Positions 36,271 to 45,310 of a DNA stretch of 64,000 nucleotides are shown one piece after another. This stretch comes from Saprospira grandis str. Lewin (GTDB lineage: Bacteria > Bacteroidota > Bacteroidia > Chitinophagales > Saprospiraceae): contig NC_016940.1 of NCBI RefSeq assembly GCF_000250635.1, forward strand, positions 1 to 64,000, read 5' to 3'. The notes below the pieces were generated by a model. The model saw only the letters and a program-made list of their open reading frames with translations. It was not told where the DNA came from and did not search any database. Position 1 is the stretch's first letter. The number at the start of each line of letters is the position of its first letter. The position numbers and the translations under genes were made by a program.

Positions 36271-37710
36271 ATGAAAACACCCAGTAGCGATTTATTCCGA
36301 ATGATTCAGGCGATGAGCTCGGCAGAAAAGCGATATTTTAAGAAAGACAGCCGAGATAGCCATACCTCTCATCTTTTTGATCTCATTAACGAGCAGGAAG
36401 AATATGATGAGGAGCAAATCAAGCGGCGTTTGCGGGATGCTTCTTTTGCCAAAAACCTGAAGGTGCATAAAAACCGATTGCAGCAGTTGTTGCTCAAGAG
36501 TTTGCGGGCCTATCATGAAGAAAAAACGGGTCGTTCTAAGGTTCGGGTGTTATTAGACAATTCTGAAATTTTGATTCAGAAGCAGCTATATGATTTGGCG
36601 ATTAGTCAGTTGGACAAAGCCAGTAATTTGGCAGAAGAATTTGAGGAATATGAGCTTTTGCTAGAGTGTCGGTCCTTACAAGCGCGTTTGGGGCAGGCTT
36701 ATAGAAAAGTGAAGCCGCCTTTTTTGGCCTTACAGGAAACGGCTGCTCTTTTGCACAATTATAGTCAGTATGCTTTAGTCAATGAAGAATTGAGTCGGAT
36801 GATGAATGCGCCATCTAGTCCCTTGGAGGCGAAGAGTCGGGCCAGAAAAATGCAGCGCTTAGTAGAAGAGCAAATTTTGGATAAAGACTATCAGCCAGCG
36901 AGCAGCAAAGCCATGCGAAGTTGGTGGCAATCTCAGGCGCTTTTGGCCAAGGCCAAGGGGCGAGATGAGGAAGCCTTGGCGCATAGTCAGGCTGCTTTGG
37001 ACAGTATGGAAGAGCGGCCCAAGCTCATACAGGCGCAGGCGGCGGCCTACCTAAAACTGTTGATGAATCACTTTAGTTTTTCTTTGGGGTTGAAGGGAGA
37101 AGAGGCGCTTTGGCTTGAGTTTGAGAAAGCCGAGGCCCATTGCAAAAAACATAAATTCTTGTATCCCAGGCTATTGCATCTACACTTATTATTTCTTTTT
37201 TATTGGCAAGAGCGGCTAGAAGATGTGCAGATGGCCCAATTCTTAAAGGAAAGGAGTTTGCCCTTAATTAAGCGCTATGGTTTGGAGCAGCAGGCCATTT
37301 TGGGGCAACTATTATCCCTGGCCCTATCGCCTTTGTACAAAGGGAGGCATTTTGGAGAATTGCAACATTGCATGCAGCTACTCCAGGGGCTAGAACTCCC
37401 TAATTTGCGGGCCAAAACCATTGACTTAATTGTCTATTGGGAAAGTTTTCGGGCGGGCAAGCTCAAAGGGCAACTGGCAGAAGTCGAGCAAGACCTCAAG
37501 GGTTTGGGTCGGCAGGCCAACCGTTACCCTTTCTATGAAAAGAACCTCAAGCTACTGCTTCAGTTGGGCGATTTGAGTGAGGAAGGGCAATTGGACCTTT
37601 TAGCGCTTTATGCGCAGCAACTGCAGGCCTTGCCCAAAGATGCCATTTGGCAAGAGTGGAACCAACTCTTGCCCTTGACCGACTATTGGGAGGCTTTTCT
37701 TAAAAACTAG
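36271..37710 (+). CDS. Hypothetical TPR-like helical protein
   Basis: This 479-aa, almost entirely helical protein is rich in Leu, Gln and Glu and probably folds as a TPR-type solenoid. It begins MKTPSSDLFRMIQAMSSAEKR. The frame is open from 36121, but the first 50 codons there are repeat element. No catalytic motif is seen. Its 3' end overlaps that of the convergent AAA+ gene by 11 bases. Confidence 0.7.
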   Translation: MKTPSSDLFRMIQAMSSAEKRYFKKDSRDSHTSHLFDLINEQEEYDEEQIKRRLRDASFAKNLKVHKNRLQQLLLKSLRAYHEEKTGRSKVRVLLDNSEILIQKQLYDLAISQLDKASNLAEEFEEYELLLECRSLQARLGQAYRKVKPPFLALQETAALLHNYSQYALVNEELSRMMNAPSSPLEAKSRARKMQRLVEEQILDKDYQPASSKAMRSWWQSQALLAKAKGRDEEALAHSQAALDSMEERPKLIQAQAAAYLKLLMNHFSFSLGLKGEEALWLEFEKAEAHCKKHKFLYPRLLHLHLLFLFYWQERLEDVQMAQFLKERSLPLIKRYGLEQQAILGQLLSLALSPLYKGRHFGELQHCMQLLQGLELPNLRAKTIDLIVYWESFRAGKLKGQLAEVEQDLKGLGRQANRYPFYEKNLKLLLQLGDLSEEGQLDLLALYAQQLQALPKDAIWQEWNQLLPLTDYWEAFLKN

Positions 37711-39349
37711 GCGGCTCTTGATCGGCTGCATTTTTCCAGTTATAGGCTGTTTTTGGGCTGATTCCCAGAAAATCATGGGGAGATTCTACCTCTTTGGTCC
37801 ACTCTAGTAAAAGTAGGCGAAAGCGGTTGAGCAGCTTAGTGCCTAAATTAGGTTCTGTTTTCAAAAAGGCCTCTGGCGGAAGCAAATAATTTAGAATAGC
37901 CTGCTGTGGCAGATCAGCCGTTCCCGATAGCGGCTGGTCAAACTCTTTTTTGAGCCAATCGAGGACCTCTGGACCTTTTCGTTTTTGCAGCTCTTCGGGA
38001 AAATCAAAAAAGGCCTTATAAGCGATGGCGATCTGTTCTAGATCTCGGTAATTTCCCTTTAGCTCTTGTTGTTGCAGCCAAAGGAGAAATTCTGCTGCAT
38101 CGGGGCAAGGCATTGCAAAGCGCATTTTTTTCCAGACCGATTGCCAGGCGCTAATAATTTTGTGCGGTTGATTTCTCAAGGCGGTTAAGTTAAGCCGAAG
38201 CTGCGCAATTCGGTCAAAAAAGCGGGGCAAAAGGGCCTTTTTCAGCTCCTCTAAGGGCAGGCTGCTGGTAAAAATGAGGCGAAACTGATAGCGTCGGCCC
38301 TCTCCATCTCCCCGAAAATAATTATTTCGATCGGTAGAAATGGCCTGCATGAGGCGAATTTGGGCCTTTGTGTTGAGCTCTTGCACCTCCTCAATAATCA
38401 GGGCGCCCCCATTGGCCTCTTCAAAAAAGCCAGTTTGTTCATCAAAGAGTTGGGCCGATAAGAGGTCCTCCTCTTCGGCTATTTCTAGAGCATGCAGGCG
38501 GGGAATATCGCCTAAAATTGTTTTCAATTGCTCTAAATGGTAATTTTTGCCACTTCCTCTTTCGCCTAAAAGCAGAATAGAAAAGCCCTGCTTGAGATAG
38601 GTTTGTAATTCGGACTGAACAAGGTCTATCTCTGCAGCCCTAGGCAATTTAGGCAATAACTGCTCTCTGAGTTTGGGCAGTAATTTATCTTGCACCCGCC
38701 CCAAAATCAGCTGTCCTTTTTCGTCTTCTAGGGCTTGAAACAAATAGTTGGCGCTCGACAATAGCTCTTGTTCGATCAGTAATTGGCAGCAGAGGTACCA
38801 GGGACCAAAAGCGGGATTATCCCAACAGAAAATATCGGCCGATTGATTTGCTTCAATTTGTTTTTCTAGGCCCAACAAACAGGCAGAAGAAAGCTCGCCA
38901 TTTAGGGGATGAAAAAACAAGCGGCCCTTATGGTAAGGCCCTAGACAGGCCTCTTTTCCAGCCCAAAACAACCATTGTTTTTCTACAGACAACTGCGCTA
39001 AAATGGCCATAAAATCCTCGGCTAGGCTGGCTTTTTTCAGTTCATTTAGGCCGTCGTAATGGCTAATAATTTCCGCTATATCTGCTTTTGGTTTTAGGCC
39101 CAACAAGCGGCTTAGGGCCTTTTGGCTGCTTTCTTCTTGGCTGCTGGGCAAGGCCGAATAAAAAATATGTAGTTGGTCAAAAACGAAGGTAGAACGCTTC
39201 TTCCATTGCTCCAACTGAAACAGCAGCCGCCCTCTTGGCCGCGCCAAACTGCCCACTCCTTTTTGGGCCAAAGCTTGCAAAATGGGAAATAAATCGGCTA
39301 GGGCTTGCCGATTAGACAAGGCCAGGTAAAGGACTTTTTTCTTGTGCAT
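37700..39349 (-). CDS. AAA+ protein related to sigma-54 activators, atypical
   Basis: This 549-aa protein has a divergent N-terminal domain (about 1-230) and a NtrC-like AAA+ domain. Walker A GERGSGKN is at 262-269 and a Walker B-like GALIIEEVQ at about 315-323. A short C-terminal segment resembles a helix-turn-helix (FLGISPKTAYNWKN). The GAFTGA loop needed to contact sigma-54 is absent, and the Walker B carries EE instead of DE. It could be a degenerate activator. The RtcR-like order (CARF, AAA+, HTH) is a possible parallel but weakly supported. Start chosen at MHKKKVLYLAL. Confidence 0.65.
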   Translation of the reverse strand: MHKKKVLYLALSNRQALADLFPILQALAQKGVGSLARPRGRLLFQLEQWKKRSTFVFDQLHIFYSALPSSQEESSQKALSRLLGLKPKADIAEIISHYDGLNELKKASLAEDFMAILAQLSVEKQWLFWAGKEACLGPYHKGRLFFHPLNGELSSACLLGLEKQIEANQSADIFCWDNPAFGPWYLCCQLLIEQELLSSANYLFQALEDEKGQLILGRVQDKLLPKLREQLLPKLPRAAEIDLVQSELQTYLKQGFSILLLGERGSGKNYHLEQLKTILGDIPRLHALEIAEEEDLLSAQLFDEQTGFFEEANGGALIIEEVQELNTKAQIRLMQAISTDRNNYFRGDGEGRRYQFRLIFTSSLPLEELKKALLPRFFDRIAQLRLNLTALRNQPHKIISAWQSVWKKMRFAMPCPDAAEFLLWLQQQELKGNYRDLEQIAIAYKAFFDFPEELQKRKGPEVLDWLKKEFDQPLSGTADLPQQAILNYLLPPEAFLKTEPNLGTKLLNRFRLLLLEWTKEVESPHDFLGISPKTAYNWKNAADQEPPSF

Positions 39350-39560
39350 GATGGTCGTATTTAGGTAACACAAAGTTAAGGTTTTTCTGCAATTCTGCCA
39401 AGCAGATCGAGCGGGCTCCCTTTGAGGTAAAAAATTACCGCCTTAGAAAAATTTAACAGTTCTGCCCTTTCCCCCTCTTTCTTTGCCCAACAAACCTTCG
39501 CTTCTGCCTTTATTTGGGTCCAATTATTTAACCCGCGTTTAGGCGCACAAGCTTTTTATC

Positions 39561-40079
39561 ATGAAAAAAATACAGACTTTTTTGTTCCTCGGACTTCTAT
39601 TTGCTGCTATCGGTCTACAATCTTGTAGCAAAGAAAATGAAGAGGTAGAAGAGCCCATCCCCACGGCTATGCTCATCAACAAAGTATCGGTTAGCAATAC
39701 GCCAAGCTACAACTACAATGAAAACCGCGATTGGGACACCTTTAGCGATGCCGATATGTATTTTTATATCGCTTATACGGATGGCAATGGCTACATTGGC
39801 GATGTCATTTATAATGGCGCTAACAATTATGTGGAAGATGTTGCTCCTGGCGGTGGAATTGTGCTCACCCTCAACAATCCACTTCGGATAGACCTCAATG
39901 GCTCCCTAGATTTTAGTGTTGCCCTCTTTGATTATGATGATTTTGGCGAAGACGAATGGATGGACTTCTCTGACCTTATCGATATTTCTAGTTACAAGGT
40001 CGCCAATCCACCAAGCACTATCAACATAGAAGGCACAGATGGCAGCCGCTTCCAACTAGAGGTAGAATATAGCTACTAA
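39561..40079 (+). CDS. Putative lipoprotein
   Basis: This 172-aa protein has a lipoprotein signal (FAAIGLQSCSKE, Cys22) and an acidic, Tyr/Asp/Asn-rich beta body, with DWDTFSDADMYFYI reminiscent of C2-like or immunoglobulin-like folds. It is probably on the outer-membrane surface. The function is unknown. A terminator follows that is joined to a dispersed element. Confidence 0.75.
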   Translation: MKKIQTFLFLGLLFAAIGLQSCSKENEEVEEPIPTAMLINKVSVSNTPSYNYNENRDWDTFSDADMYFYIAYTDGNGYIGDVIYNGANNYVEDVAPGGGIVLTLNNPLRIDLNGSLDFSVALFDYDDFGEDEWMDFSDLIDISSYKVANPPSTINIEGTDGSRFQLEVEYSY

Positions 40080-40103
40080 GTTGGCCTTTTGCATTTGAAT
40101 ACA

Positions 40104-40124
40104 CCCTCTTCGGAGGTTTTTTTT
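40104..40124 (+). terminator. Terminator fused to a dispersed element
   Basis: A CCTC-TTCG-GAGG hairpin is followed by TTTTTTTT, which continues directly as the GGGGG edge of the next element. Confidence 0.75.
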
Positions 40125-40328
40125 GGGGGCCTGCCGCCTGCGGCGGCCGGGCTGTGTCAGGGCTCGCAGGTCTGCTCGGCCCTGCGCAAAATTCGCTACG
40201 CTCATTTTGCTTGGTCTGCGGCTTCGCCGCCCCCTTATCCATCCCTAGGCCGTTTGGCCTTCGGCCACCCCTAGGGCCAAGGCCCTAGGCTATTGAAAAA
40301 ATTGTCATCCCCTCATTCGAGGGGATTT
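40117..40328 (-). repeat. Dispersed modular hairpin element, copy 16; left copy of a 203-bp direct repeat
   Basis: Positions 40126-40328 match 42113-42315 with one visible mismatch (T/G in GGCT[T/G]CGCC). The match covers a class I element, a GGCCTTCGGCC tail, a CCTAGGGCCAAGGCCCTAGG stem and a CATCCCCTCATTCGAGGGGAT hairpin-like end, written here as CCCCTC/GAGGGG. Confidence 0.92.
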
Positions 40329-40392
40329 TTCTTTGCGGTTGGGCGGTTGTTGTTTTTCTTGGAGCGAACCTTTTCCATTTTCCAGCAAAGAA

Positions 40393-40445
40393 GGGCTTTA
40401 GCCCGCTCTTTGCATAGCCCCACAACCATGGGCTTCAGCCCATGG
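40393..40445. repeat. Two small REP-like palindromes
   Basis: GGGCTTTAGCCC (40393-40404) and the 20-bp CCATGGGCTTCAGCCCATGG (40426-40445) share a GGGCTT(T/C)AGCCC centre with the palindromes at 42.4 kb and 10.8-10.97 kb. No gene is seen in 40080-40499. Confidence 0.6.
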
Positions 40446-40499
40446 GCCCAAAACTGCCCAGCCGCCGAAGAAAAAAGACAGCTGAGCAGCCATAACAAG

Positions 40500-40901
40500 C
40501 TATTTACCATCAGTCCAAACCATTAGCTTATGTGCATGAATTGTTTTGTCTAACAATTTAATTTTCTGACTAGGCTTAACATTAGGTTTAAACTTTTTAT
40601 TTAGCTCGTGAACCTCATTATAAAATGAGATCAATGTTCCATCCTGTTTTTTTATTGTCAAGGAGTCTATATTTATTCCTTCATAAGCTATTGATATATA
40701 CATCCCTGCTCTATAAAGTTCTCTCAAATTCAAAGATAGTTTTTTCTCTAAAACCTCTTCTATATCCAACATTTCAATCACAACATACTCGGAATGGTTA
40801 AATACGACCTTGTAGTCTTTTCGAACTATAGGTCCTCGAAGAGACATACATGAAACCATACAGAAAAACATCATTAGGCTAATAGCTCTTGCTCGATTCA
40901 T
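40500..40901 (-). CDS. Putative lipoprotein
   Basis: This 133-aa protein has a lipoprotein-type signal (SLMMFFCMVSC, Cys18) and an unrecognised body. It is AT-rich compared with the housekeeping genes and begins 3 bases after the propeller-like lipoprotein gene, so the two form an operon. Confidence 0.65.
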   Translation of the reverse strand: MNRARAISLMMFFCMVSCMSLRGPIVRKDYKVVFNHSEYVVIEMLDIEEVLEKKLSLNLRELYRAGMYISIAYEGINIDSLTIKKQDGTLISFYNEVHELNKKFKPNVKPSQKIKLLDKTIHAHKLMVWTDGK

Positions 40902-40904
40902 CTC

Positions 40905-42071
40905 TTAATAGTTCTCTATTTCACGAATAATATAGGCAGGTTCTTCCTGTACATGAGCATTAAACGGGCAGATGATCAGTAACTTATTTTCAGTTGGAAA
41001 ATGAAATATAAATGGCCTCCCCCTTGCATCTCTAGTTTCTCCAGATATTTTCTTTGAAGGCGGTAAGGATATTTCATCAGGCCCAAAGCTATTATAGTAA
41101 AAATCACCTGCCTTTTGATAAGCTAGAATGTAAGTGGTATCGCTCAGCACGCTAAGAGCAAGCGGGAAACATCCCAACTGCGATTTTTGCAATAATCGAT
41201 TTTCTTTAATTTGCCCCTTTTGGTTAATAGTAATGATTCCTAAATTTTGATTATAGGATACAATTTGACCATTAGCATAACTAATTCTATGAAGGTAATG
41301 CTCATAAATACAACCTTTTGATTTTAACTCAGGGTAATCTTTTTTCCATTCCAAGCGCCCCTCTTGGTTTAGTTTTAAGAGGCTAAACTTATTAGTCAGC
41401 GTCCTATCTTGATAATGCTCACTAACAGCCAAATAAATGTTATTCTCCTCCCCTATAGCTAAATCAGTTATTCGAGATTCTAAATCAAGGCCAGCTTCCA
41501 ATTCTTTCGGGATATTAAATGTTCTTAGTAGTTCTCCCTTTGCATTAACTAACTGAATTTCATAACTATTAGTCGAACTACTCGCCAGAAAACAAAGACT
41601 ATCTTGATACCTCTTTATAAAAGATGGCCGTTCCTGACATTGCCGTCCCAAAGTTTTACGCCACAGAAGTTGCCCCTTAGCTCCATATTTAACTAAAAAC
41701 TCAGGTTTCCCTAAAAACTTAGGTTTTCCAGATTCTTCCTCATTCAACTCTTCTGTCAATAAGTAGAATTCTCCTTGAATGACTTCAAAGGCATTCACAG
41801 ATCCCTTTACTTCTAGTTGTGCTTGTTCCTGAAAATCGCCCGCTTCATTTAATTGAAGTATGGCCTTCAAAGAAGTACTATCATTGGTTTCCAAAGCAGT
41901 ACTCAAGACATAATGATTTTCGGCCTCTACTGCAGTCATCAAAAGGTTATAAGGTAGAAAAATTAACTTTTCCTTTGCCCCATCAACTGAGGGCTCTCTA
42001 AGCTGACAAGAAAAAAAGAGCCCCGAAACAAGAAGCAGAAAACAAGTTTTCTTAGGTGCGTACATTATCAA
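40905..42071 (-). CDS. Putative propeller-like lipoprotein
   Basis: This 388-aa protein has a lipoprotein signal (CFLLLVSGLFFSC) and a body of repeated short strands (GQLLWRKTLG, GRLEWKKDYP, NQKGQIKENRL) suggestive of a beta-propeller. The binding partner is unknown. It is AT-rich and lies between two nearly identical copies of a dispersed element. A similar style of protein is encoded at 48740-50149. Confidence 0.7.
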   Translation of the reverse strand: MIMYAPKKTCFLLLVSGLFFSCQLREPSVDGAKEKLIFLPYNLLMTAVEAENHYVLSTALETNDSTSLKAILQLNEAGDFQEQAQLEVKGSVNAFEVIQGEFYLLTEELNEEESGKPKFLGKPEFLVKYGAKGQLLWRKTLGRQCQERPSFIKRYQDSLCFLASSSTNSYEIQLVNAKGELLRTFNIPKELEAGLDLESRITDLAIGEENNIYLAVSEHYQDRTLTNKFSLLKLNQEGRLEWKKDYPELKSKGCIYEHYLHRISYANGQIVSYNQNLGIITINQKGQIKENRLLQKSQLGCFPLALSVLSDTTYILAYQKAGDFYYNSFGPDEISLPPSKKISGETRDARGRPFIFHFPTENKLLIICPFNAHVQEEPAYIIREIENY

Positions 42072-42105
42072 CTAATTTTAATAAAGACAAAGGTCCAAAC
42101 AACTG

Positions 42106-42315
42106 CTTTTTTGGGGCCTGCCGCCTGCGGCGGCCGGGCTGTGTCAGGGCTCGCAGGTCTGCTCGGCCCTGCGCAAAATTCGCTACGCTCATTTTGCTTG
42201 GTCTGCGGCTGCGCCGCCCCCTTATCCATCCCTAGGCCGTTTGGCCTTCGGCCACCCCTAGGGCCAAGGCCCTAGGCTATTGAAAAAATTGTCATCCCCT
42301 CATTCGAGGGGATTT
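42106..42315 (-). repeat. Dispersed modular hairpin element, copy 17; right copy of a 203-bp direct repeat
   Basis: This copy is nearly identical to copy 16 over 42113-42315. Such identity is far higher than between any other two elements in the window and points to recent duplication or gene conversion. Confidence 0.92.
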
Positions 42316-42364
42316 GCTGTTCCACTAGGCTCCATCAGCAAAGAAGGGCTAAAATGTTTATTTA

Positions 42365-42433
42365 TGGAGGGTTTTAACCCTCCATTGAACACAAAAATGC
42401 ATTCGTTAATTGGCTGTAGGTTTCAACCTACAG
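42365..42433. repeat. Two small REP-like palindromes
   Basis: TGGAGGGTTTTAACCCTCCA (42365-42384) and CTGTAGGTTTCAACCTACAG (42414-42433) are perfect or near-perfect 20-bp palindromes with unrelated arms and similar centres. Confidence 0.65.
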
Positions 42434-42442
42434 GCCCATATA

Positions 42443-42586
42443 GCAGGCCCCTAGGGCCACAGGCCTAGCGATGTGCAGGGGTGGCCAAAGGCCAGACCAA
42501 GCGGGCGCAGCCCGCGCAGGGCCGAGCGAACAGCGAGCCCCGAAACGTAGCGCCGCAAGGCGAAGCCGCAGCGGAGGCCCCAAAAA
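42443..42586 (+). repeat. Dispersed modular hairpin element, copy 18 (class II)
   Basis: GCAGGCCCCTAGGGCC, GGCCTAGCGATGTGCAGG, GGCCAAAGGCCAGACC, a GCGGGCGCAGCCCGC stem, the class II core GCCGAGCGAACAGCGAGC, GAAACGTAGCGC, a CGCCGCAAGGCG stem and GGAGGCCCCAAAA. The gap 42072-42651 holds only these repeats. Confidence 0.88.
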
Positions 42587-42651
42587 GTTATCCCAATAAG
42601 CTATTTTTCTACTAGTTAGTGCTTGCTACAAAAAACTATAGCGAAAAACGA

Positions 42652-43032
42652 CTAATCTTCACTCCAAATTTGATTTAGCTCATCTAATGTCTTTACTCCA
42701 TGAGTAAACCGAACTTTTAAGTCTGAAAATGAAAATTTTAATTCAGGACAGGCACAACGAGGCACCATAATAAGAGTAATGGTCACTTCTATCCTTTCAG
42801 TCGAAGGAATAGGTTTGAAATCAACATCACTAATCTCACAGTCATCCCATTCCTCAATTTCATCTACACTAATATTTTTAACTTTAGAAAACTGAATGAT
42901 TAATTTTGGTCTATCACAGCAAGACTCTACTCCAACTTCGATCCATTTATTCCTAAAATCAATCGTAAAATTTGAAAAAACAGCATCGTGAAATTCTACA
43001 TCTCGTAAGTCTTCAACAGTAATATTTACCAT
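42652..43032 (-). CDS. Hypothetical protein
   Basis: I do not recognise this 126-aa protein (from MVNITVEDLRD). It has beta-strand-rich character and Cys pairs (ESCCDRP, PRCACPE). An upstream ATG at 43104 would add 24 residues of unlikely sequence. It is AT-rich. The pattern FHDAVFSNFTIDF followed by short strands is similar in style to small immunity proteins, but this is only an impression. Confidence 0.6.
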   Translation of the reverse strand: MVNITVEDLRDVEFHDAVFSNFTIDFRNKWIEVGVESCCDRPKLIIQFSKVKNISVDEIEEWDDCEISDVDFKPIPSTERIEVTITLIMVPRCACPELKFSFSDLKVRFTHGVKTLDELNQIWSED

Positions 43033-43142
43033 AGTTTTTAAAAAATTATTAGTTATATAATTCCTCTGTCCTCTAGACTCACCGCATACCCCACTTAAAA
43101 ACAATCAATTACAAAAAAACCTAGGAATTAGGCCTAAAAAAG

Positions 43143-43216
43143 GACAAGCCCTTTAGAGCATCTTCAACGACCGAAGGAAGTAACCGTAGCGCCCGCCGAA
43201 GGCGGGAGGCCCCAAA
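43143..43216 (+). repeat. Degenerate fragment of a dispersed element, copy 19 (class III)
   Basis: A decayed class III module (GACAAGCCCTTTAGAGC, TTCAACGACCGAAGGAAGTA) is joined to GTAGCGCCCGCCGAAGGCGG and AGGCCCCAAA. The core is missing. Confidence 0.75.
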
Positions 43217-43261
43217 TGTAAATCAATATAGATGGGGCAACTAGTACGGATCAACGTCTAT

Positions 43262-43690
43262 TTACCTAAATATATAAAAAGCATGACGCGATAATTTTGT
43301 CTTGCAACTTGGACAAGGTTTTTCACTTTTTGGAATTTCATAATTCTTTGCTCCTATATAAGCATCCAGGACAGAAGGATTTCCTATCAAACCCTCCCAA
43401 CCGCAATGAGAGCATGAGATATTTTCAAGATAAATTCGCTGAAGTTTTCCATTGACCTCAACTAGATTATATGGCATCCATATATTTCCCAATTTAGCAA
43501 ACGCAAAATCTAAGTTTAGAATGCTGCCGTATTCTGTTAAATCAAACACAAAAATTCGCCGCAATAGAGGACTAAACTCGTCTAAATAAAATTCTGCGTT
43601 CTCTACCACTTGTGCTAAAAAAGTTTTTTTTATAATAAAAAGCTCCTGATTATCAACTTCTTTTATCTCTAAATATTCTAAAGGAATCAT
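43262..43690 (-). CDS. Hypothetical protein with C-terminal zinc ribbon
   Basis: This 142-aa protein has an alpha/beta N-terminal part and two CxxC pairs (CSHCGWEG at about 96-103 and CPSCKTK at about 127-133), typical of a zinc ribbon. The function is unknown. It is AT-rich and part of the accessory island. Confidence 0.65.
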   Translation of the reverse strand: MIPLEYLEIKEVDNQELFIIKKTFLAQVVENAEFYLDEFSPLLRRIFVFDLTEYGSILNLDFAFAKLGNIWMPYNLVEVNGKLQRIYLENISCSHCGWEGLIGNPSVLDAYIGAKNYEIPKSEKPCPSCKTKLSRHAFYIFR

Positions 43691-43780
43691 GTATTAGGTT
43701 TTATGGATTTATTATTTTAGCTTTTATTCCATTCTGTATCACAAAAAAGAGGCGAAAGTCCCTAGTTGCTTTCCGCAAAA

Positions 43781-44263
43781 TCACTTCCCCTCTTCAACAA
43801 AGACGAACCTTGTGCTTGAATCAATAGAATAGGCATAAGAAATATGCTCATTTTCAATGATGATTTGTCCCCTTTTTGCAAAGGCTAGGTTGTCCTTAAA
43901 ATATTCTTCAGGCTCATCACGAAATAGGTATAAAGCAATTCCCCGAACTCTATACAATTGAGCCTCTTCTATTATAGCGTTTTTTAAATTCGTAGGATTA
44001 TACATTTGCATCCTATCCGTATCACACAACCTAGCTGCTCCCAGTAGGATAACATTAGCGTTCTCTAGATCCCCATTTTGAGTCTTCGGTATTGGTAGAT
44101 AATAGTCAATGTAAAAATCCTCTTGTTTATAACTTTCAAAGTCCCTTTTAATAGGTCCATGGCAAACAATATGAATACGATCCACAGTCCCCTTGTATCT
44201 ATCCTTAGTATTCGAACAGCTCAGTAAGAGCAAGATCAAGCTAATTTTTAATAATTTTCTCAT
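43781..44263 (-). CDS. Putative lipoprotein
   Basis: This 160-aa protein has a lipoprotein signal (LKISLILLLLSC, Cys16) and an unrecognised soluble domain. It is AT-rich and is the last gene of the island before a host-like glycosyltransferase. Confidence 0.65.
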   Translation of the reverse strand: MRKLLKISLILLLLSCSNTKDRYKGTVDRIHIVCHGPIKRDFESYKQEDFYIDYYLPIPKTQNGDLENANVILLGAARLCDTDRMQMYNPTNLKNAIIEEAQLYRVRGIALYLFRDEPEEYFKDNLAFAKRGQIIIENEHISYAYSIDSSTRFVFVEEGK

Positions 44264-44345
44264 TGAGTACTTTTAACATTTCATCCGCTTCCAAGAAAAA
44301 GTTGTGGGACTAGCTACCGGCTGAGATAAAACTCCCAAAAAGCAA

Positions 44346-45245
44346 TCAAGTCCTTTTATTTTTGGCTGTTTGTCTATACAAAGCCAAATAAGAGAGCCGA
44401 TAAAAATCAAATAGTTTTAATGAAGGCTGAGGCGCAAACAACTGCTTTTCCCAACTTTTGTGCATAATTCGGTGTAGATGAGCCAATAAAGGGGCAAAAA
44501 ACTGGACCTTCTTCCAAACCCGCCAAAGCTTTATATCGTCTAACATAGGAAAAGCAGCTGTAGTAGACAAAAAATGTAGGTTTTCGACGGCTTGCTTAGA
44601 TTTGGCCAAAAAGGCCGCATTTTCATCTAGGCCCAAATGAATAACGGCATTATCTATTTGTCGAATCTCTTTTTTTTCTTGGGCCAATTGCCAGCCCCAA
44701 AGGCTGTCTTCATGCCCATACTGCTTGAGCTGCTCCTCAAAAGGTTGGGCCAAAGCCCAAGCCCGAGGCAAAGCAAAATTATTGCTCATAAAAGAGGCAT
44801 AAGGCTGCGCTTGACGCGCTGCCAAAGACCGTACTTCTCGGCTTCGGCCATAGCTCCAATGCAAACTAAATTTGGCGGAGGGACAAACTGGGGCGTATTC
44901 TCTCCCCCCAACCAGCACCCAAGGCCCCAAATGATCGAGGTATTGGGCCAAAAACCTAGGCGAACTCGGCCAACTGTCGGCATCCAAATACAATAAATAA
45001 GGCTGGCTAGCCAGTTGGGCCAAACGATTGCGAATGGCCGCCCGCCCAATATTTTTTTCTAGGAAAACCTTCTGCAAAAAAGGATGCTCCGGCAACTCCC
45101 TCAACTGCTGCCGATAAGGCTCCGCAGAGCCATCATCCATACAAATTAACTCTAAGGCCATATTCTCGGCCTGCATCTGCCGCAAAAGCTCCTGCAATAA
45201 TGGACCTACCTCATAATTGTAATTGGGGATCAGTATTGAAAGCAT
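44346..45245 (-). CDS. Family 2 glycosyltransferase
   Basis: This 299-aa GT-A glycosyltransferase opens LSILIPNYNYEVGPLLQELL. It has the nucleotide-binding DDGS at 37-40 and the metal-binding DAD at 88-90, within LLYLDADSWP. The acceptor is unknown. Lack of membrane segments suggests a cytosolic enzyme for surface polysaccharide or glycoconjugate synthesis. It is not in an operon here. Confidence 0.88.
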   Translation of the reverse strand: MLSILIPNYNYEVGPLLQELLRQMQAENMALELICMDDGSAEPYRQQLRELPEHPFLQKVFLEKNIGRAAIRNRLAQLASQPYLLYLDADSWPSSPRFLAQYLDHLGPWVLVGGREYAPVCPSAKFSLHWSYGRSREVRSLAARQAQPYASFMSNNFALPRAWALAQPFEEQLKQYGHEDSLWGWQLAQEKKEIRQIDNAVIHLGLDENAAFLAKSKQAVENLHFLSTTAAFPMLDDIKLWRVWKKVQFFAPLLAHLHRIMHKSWEKQLFAPQPSLKLFDFYRLSYLALYRQTAKNKRT

Positions 45246-45310
45246 AAAATAGACTAAACAATTTTTTAGTAAAAAGTTTTTATTAACTGAACGTTCAAGC
45301 TTGGTTTTTG

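Noticed and set aside
37700-39349. Ordinary sigma-54-dependent activator
   Set aside because: The GAFTGA loop is missing, so the standard function is not supported.
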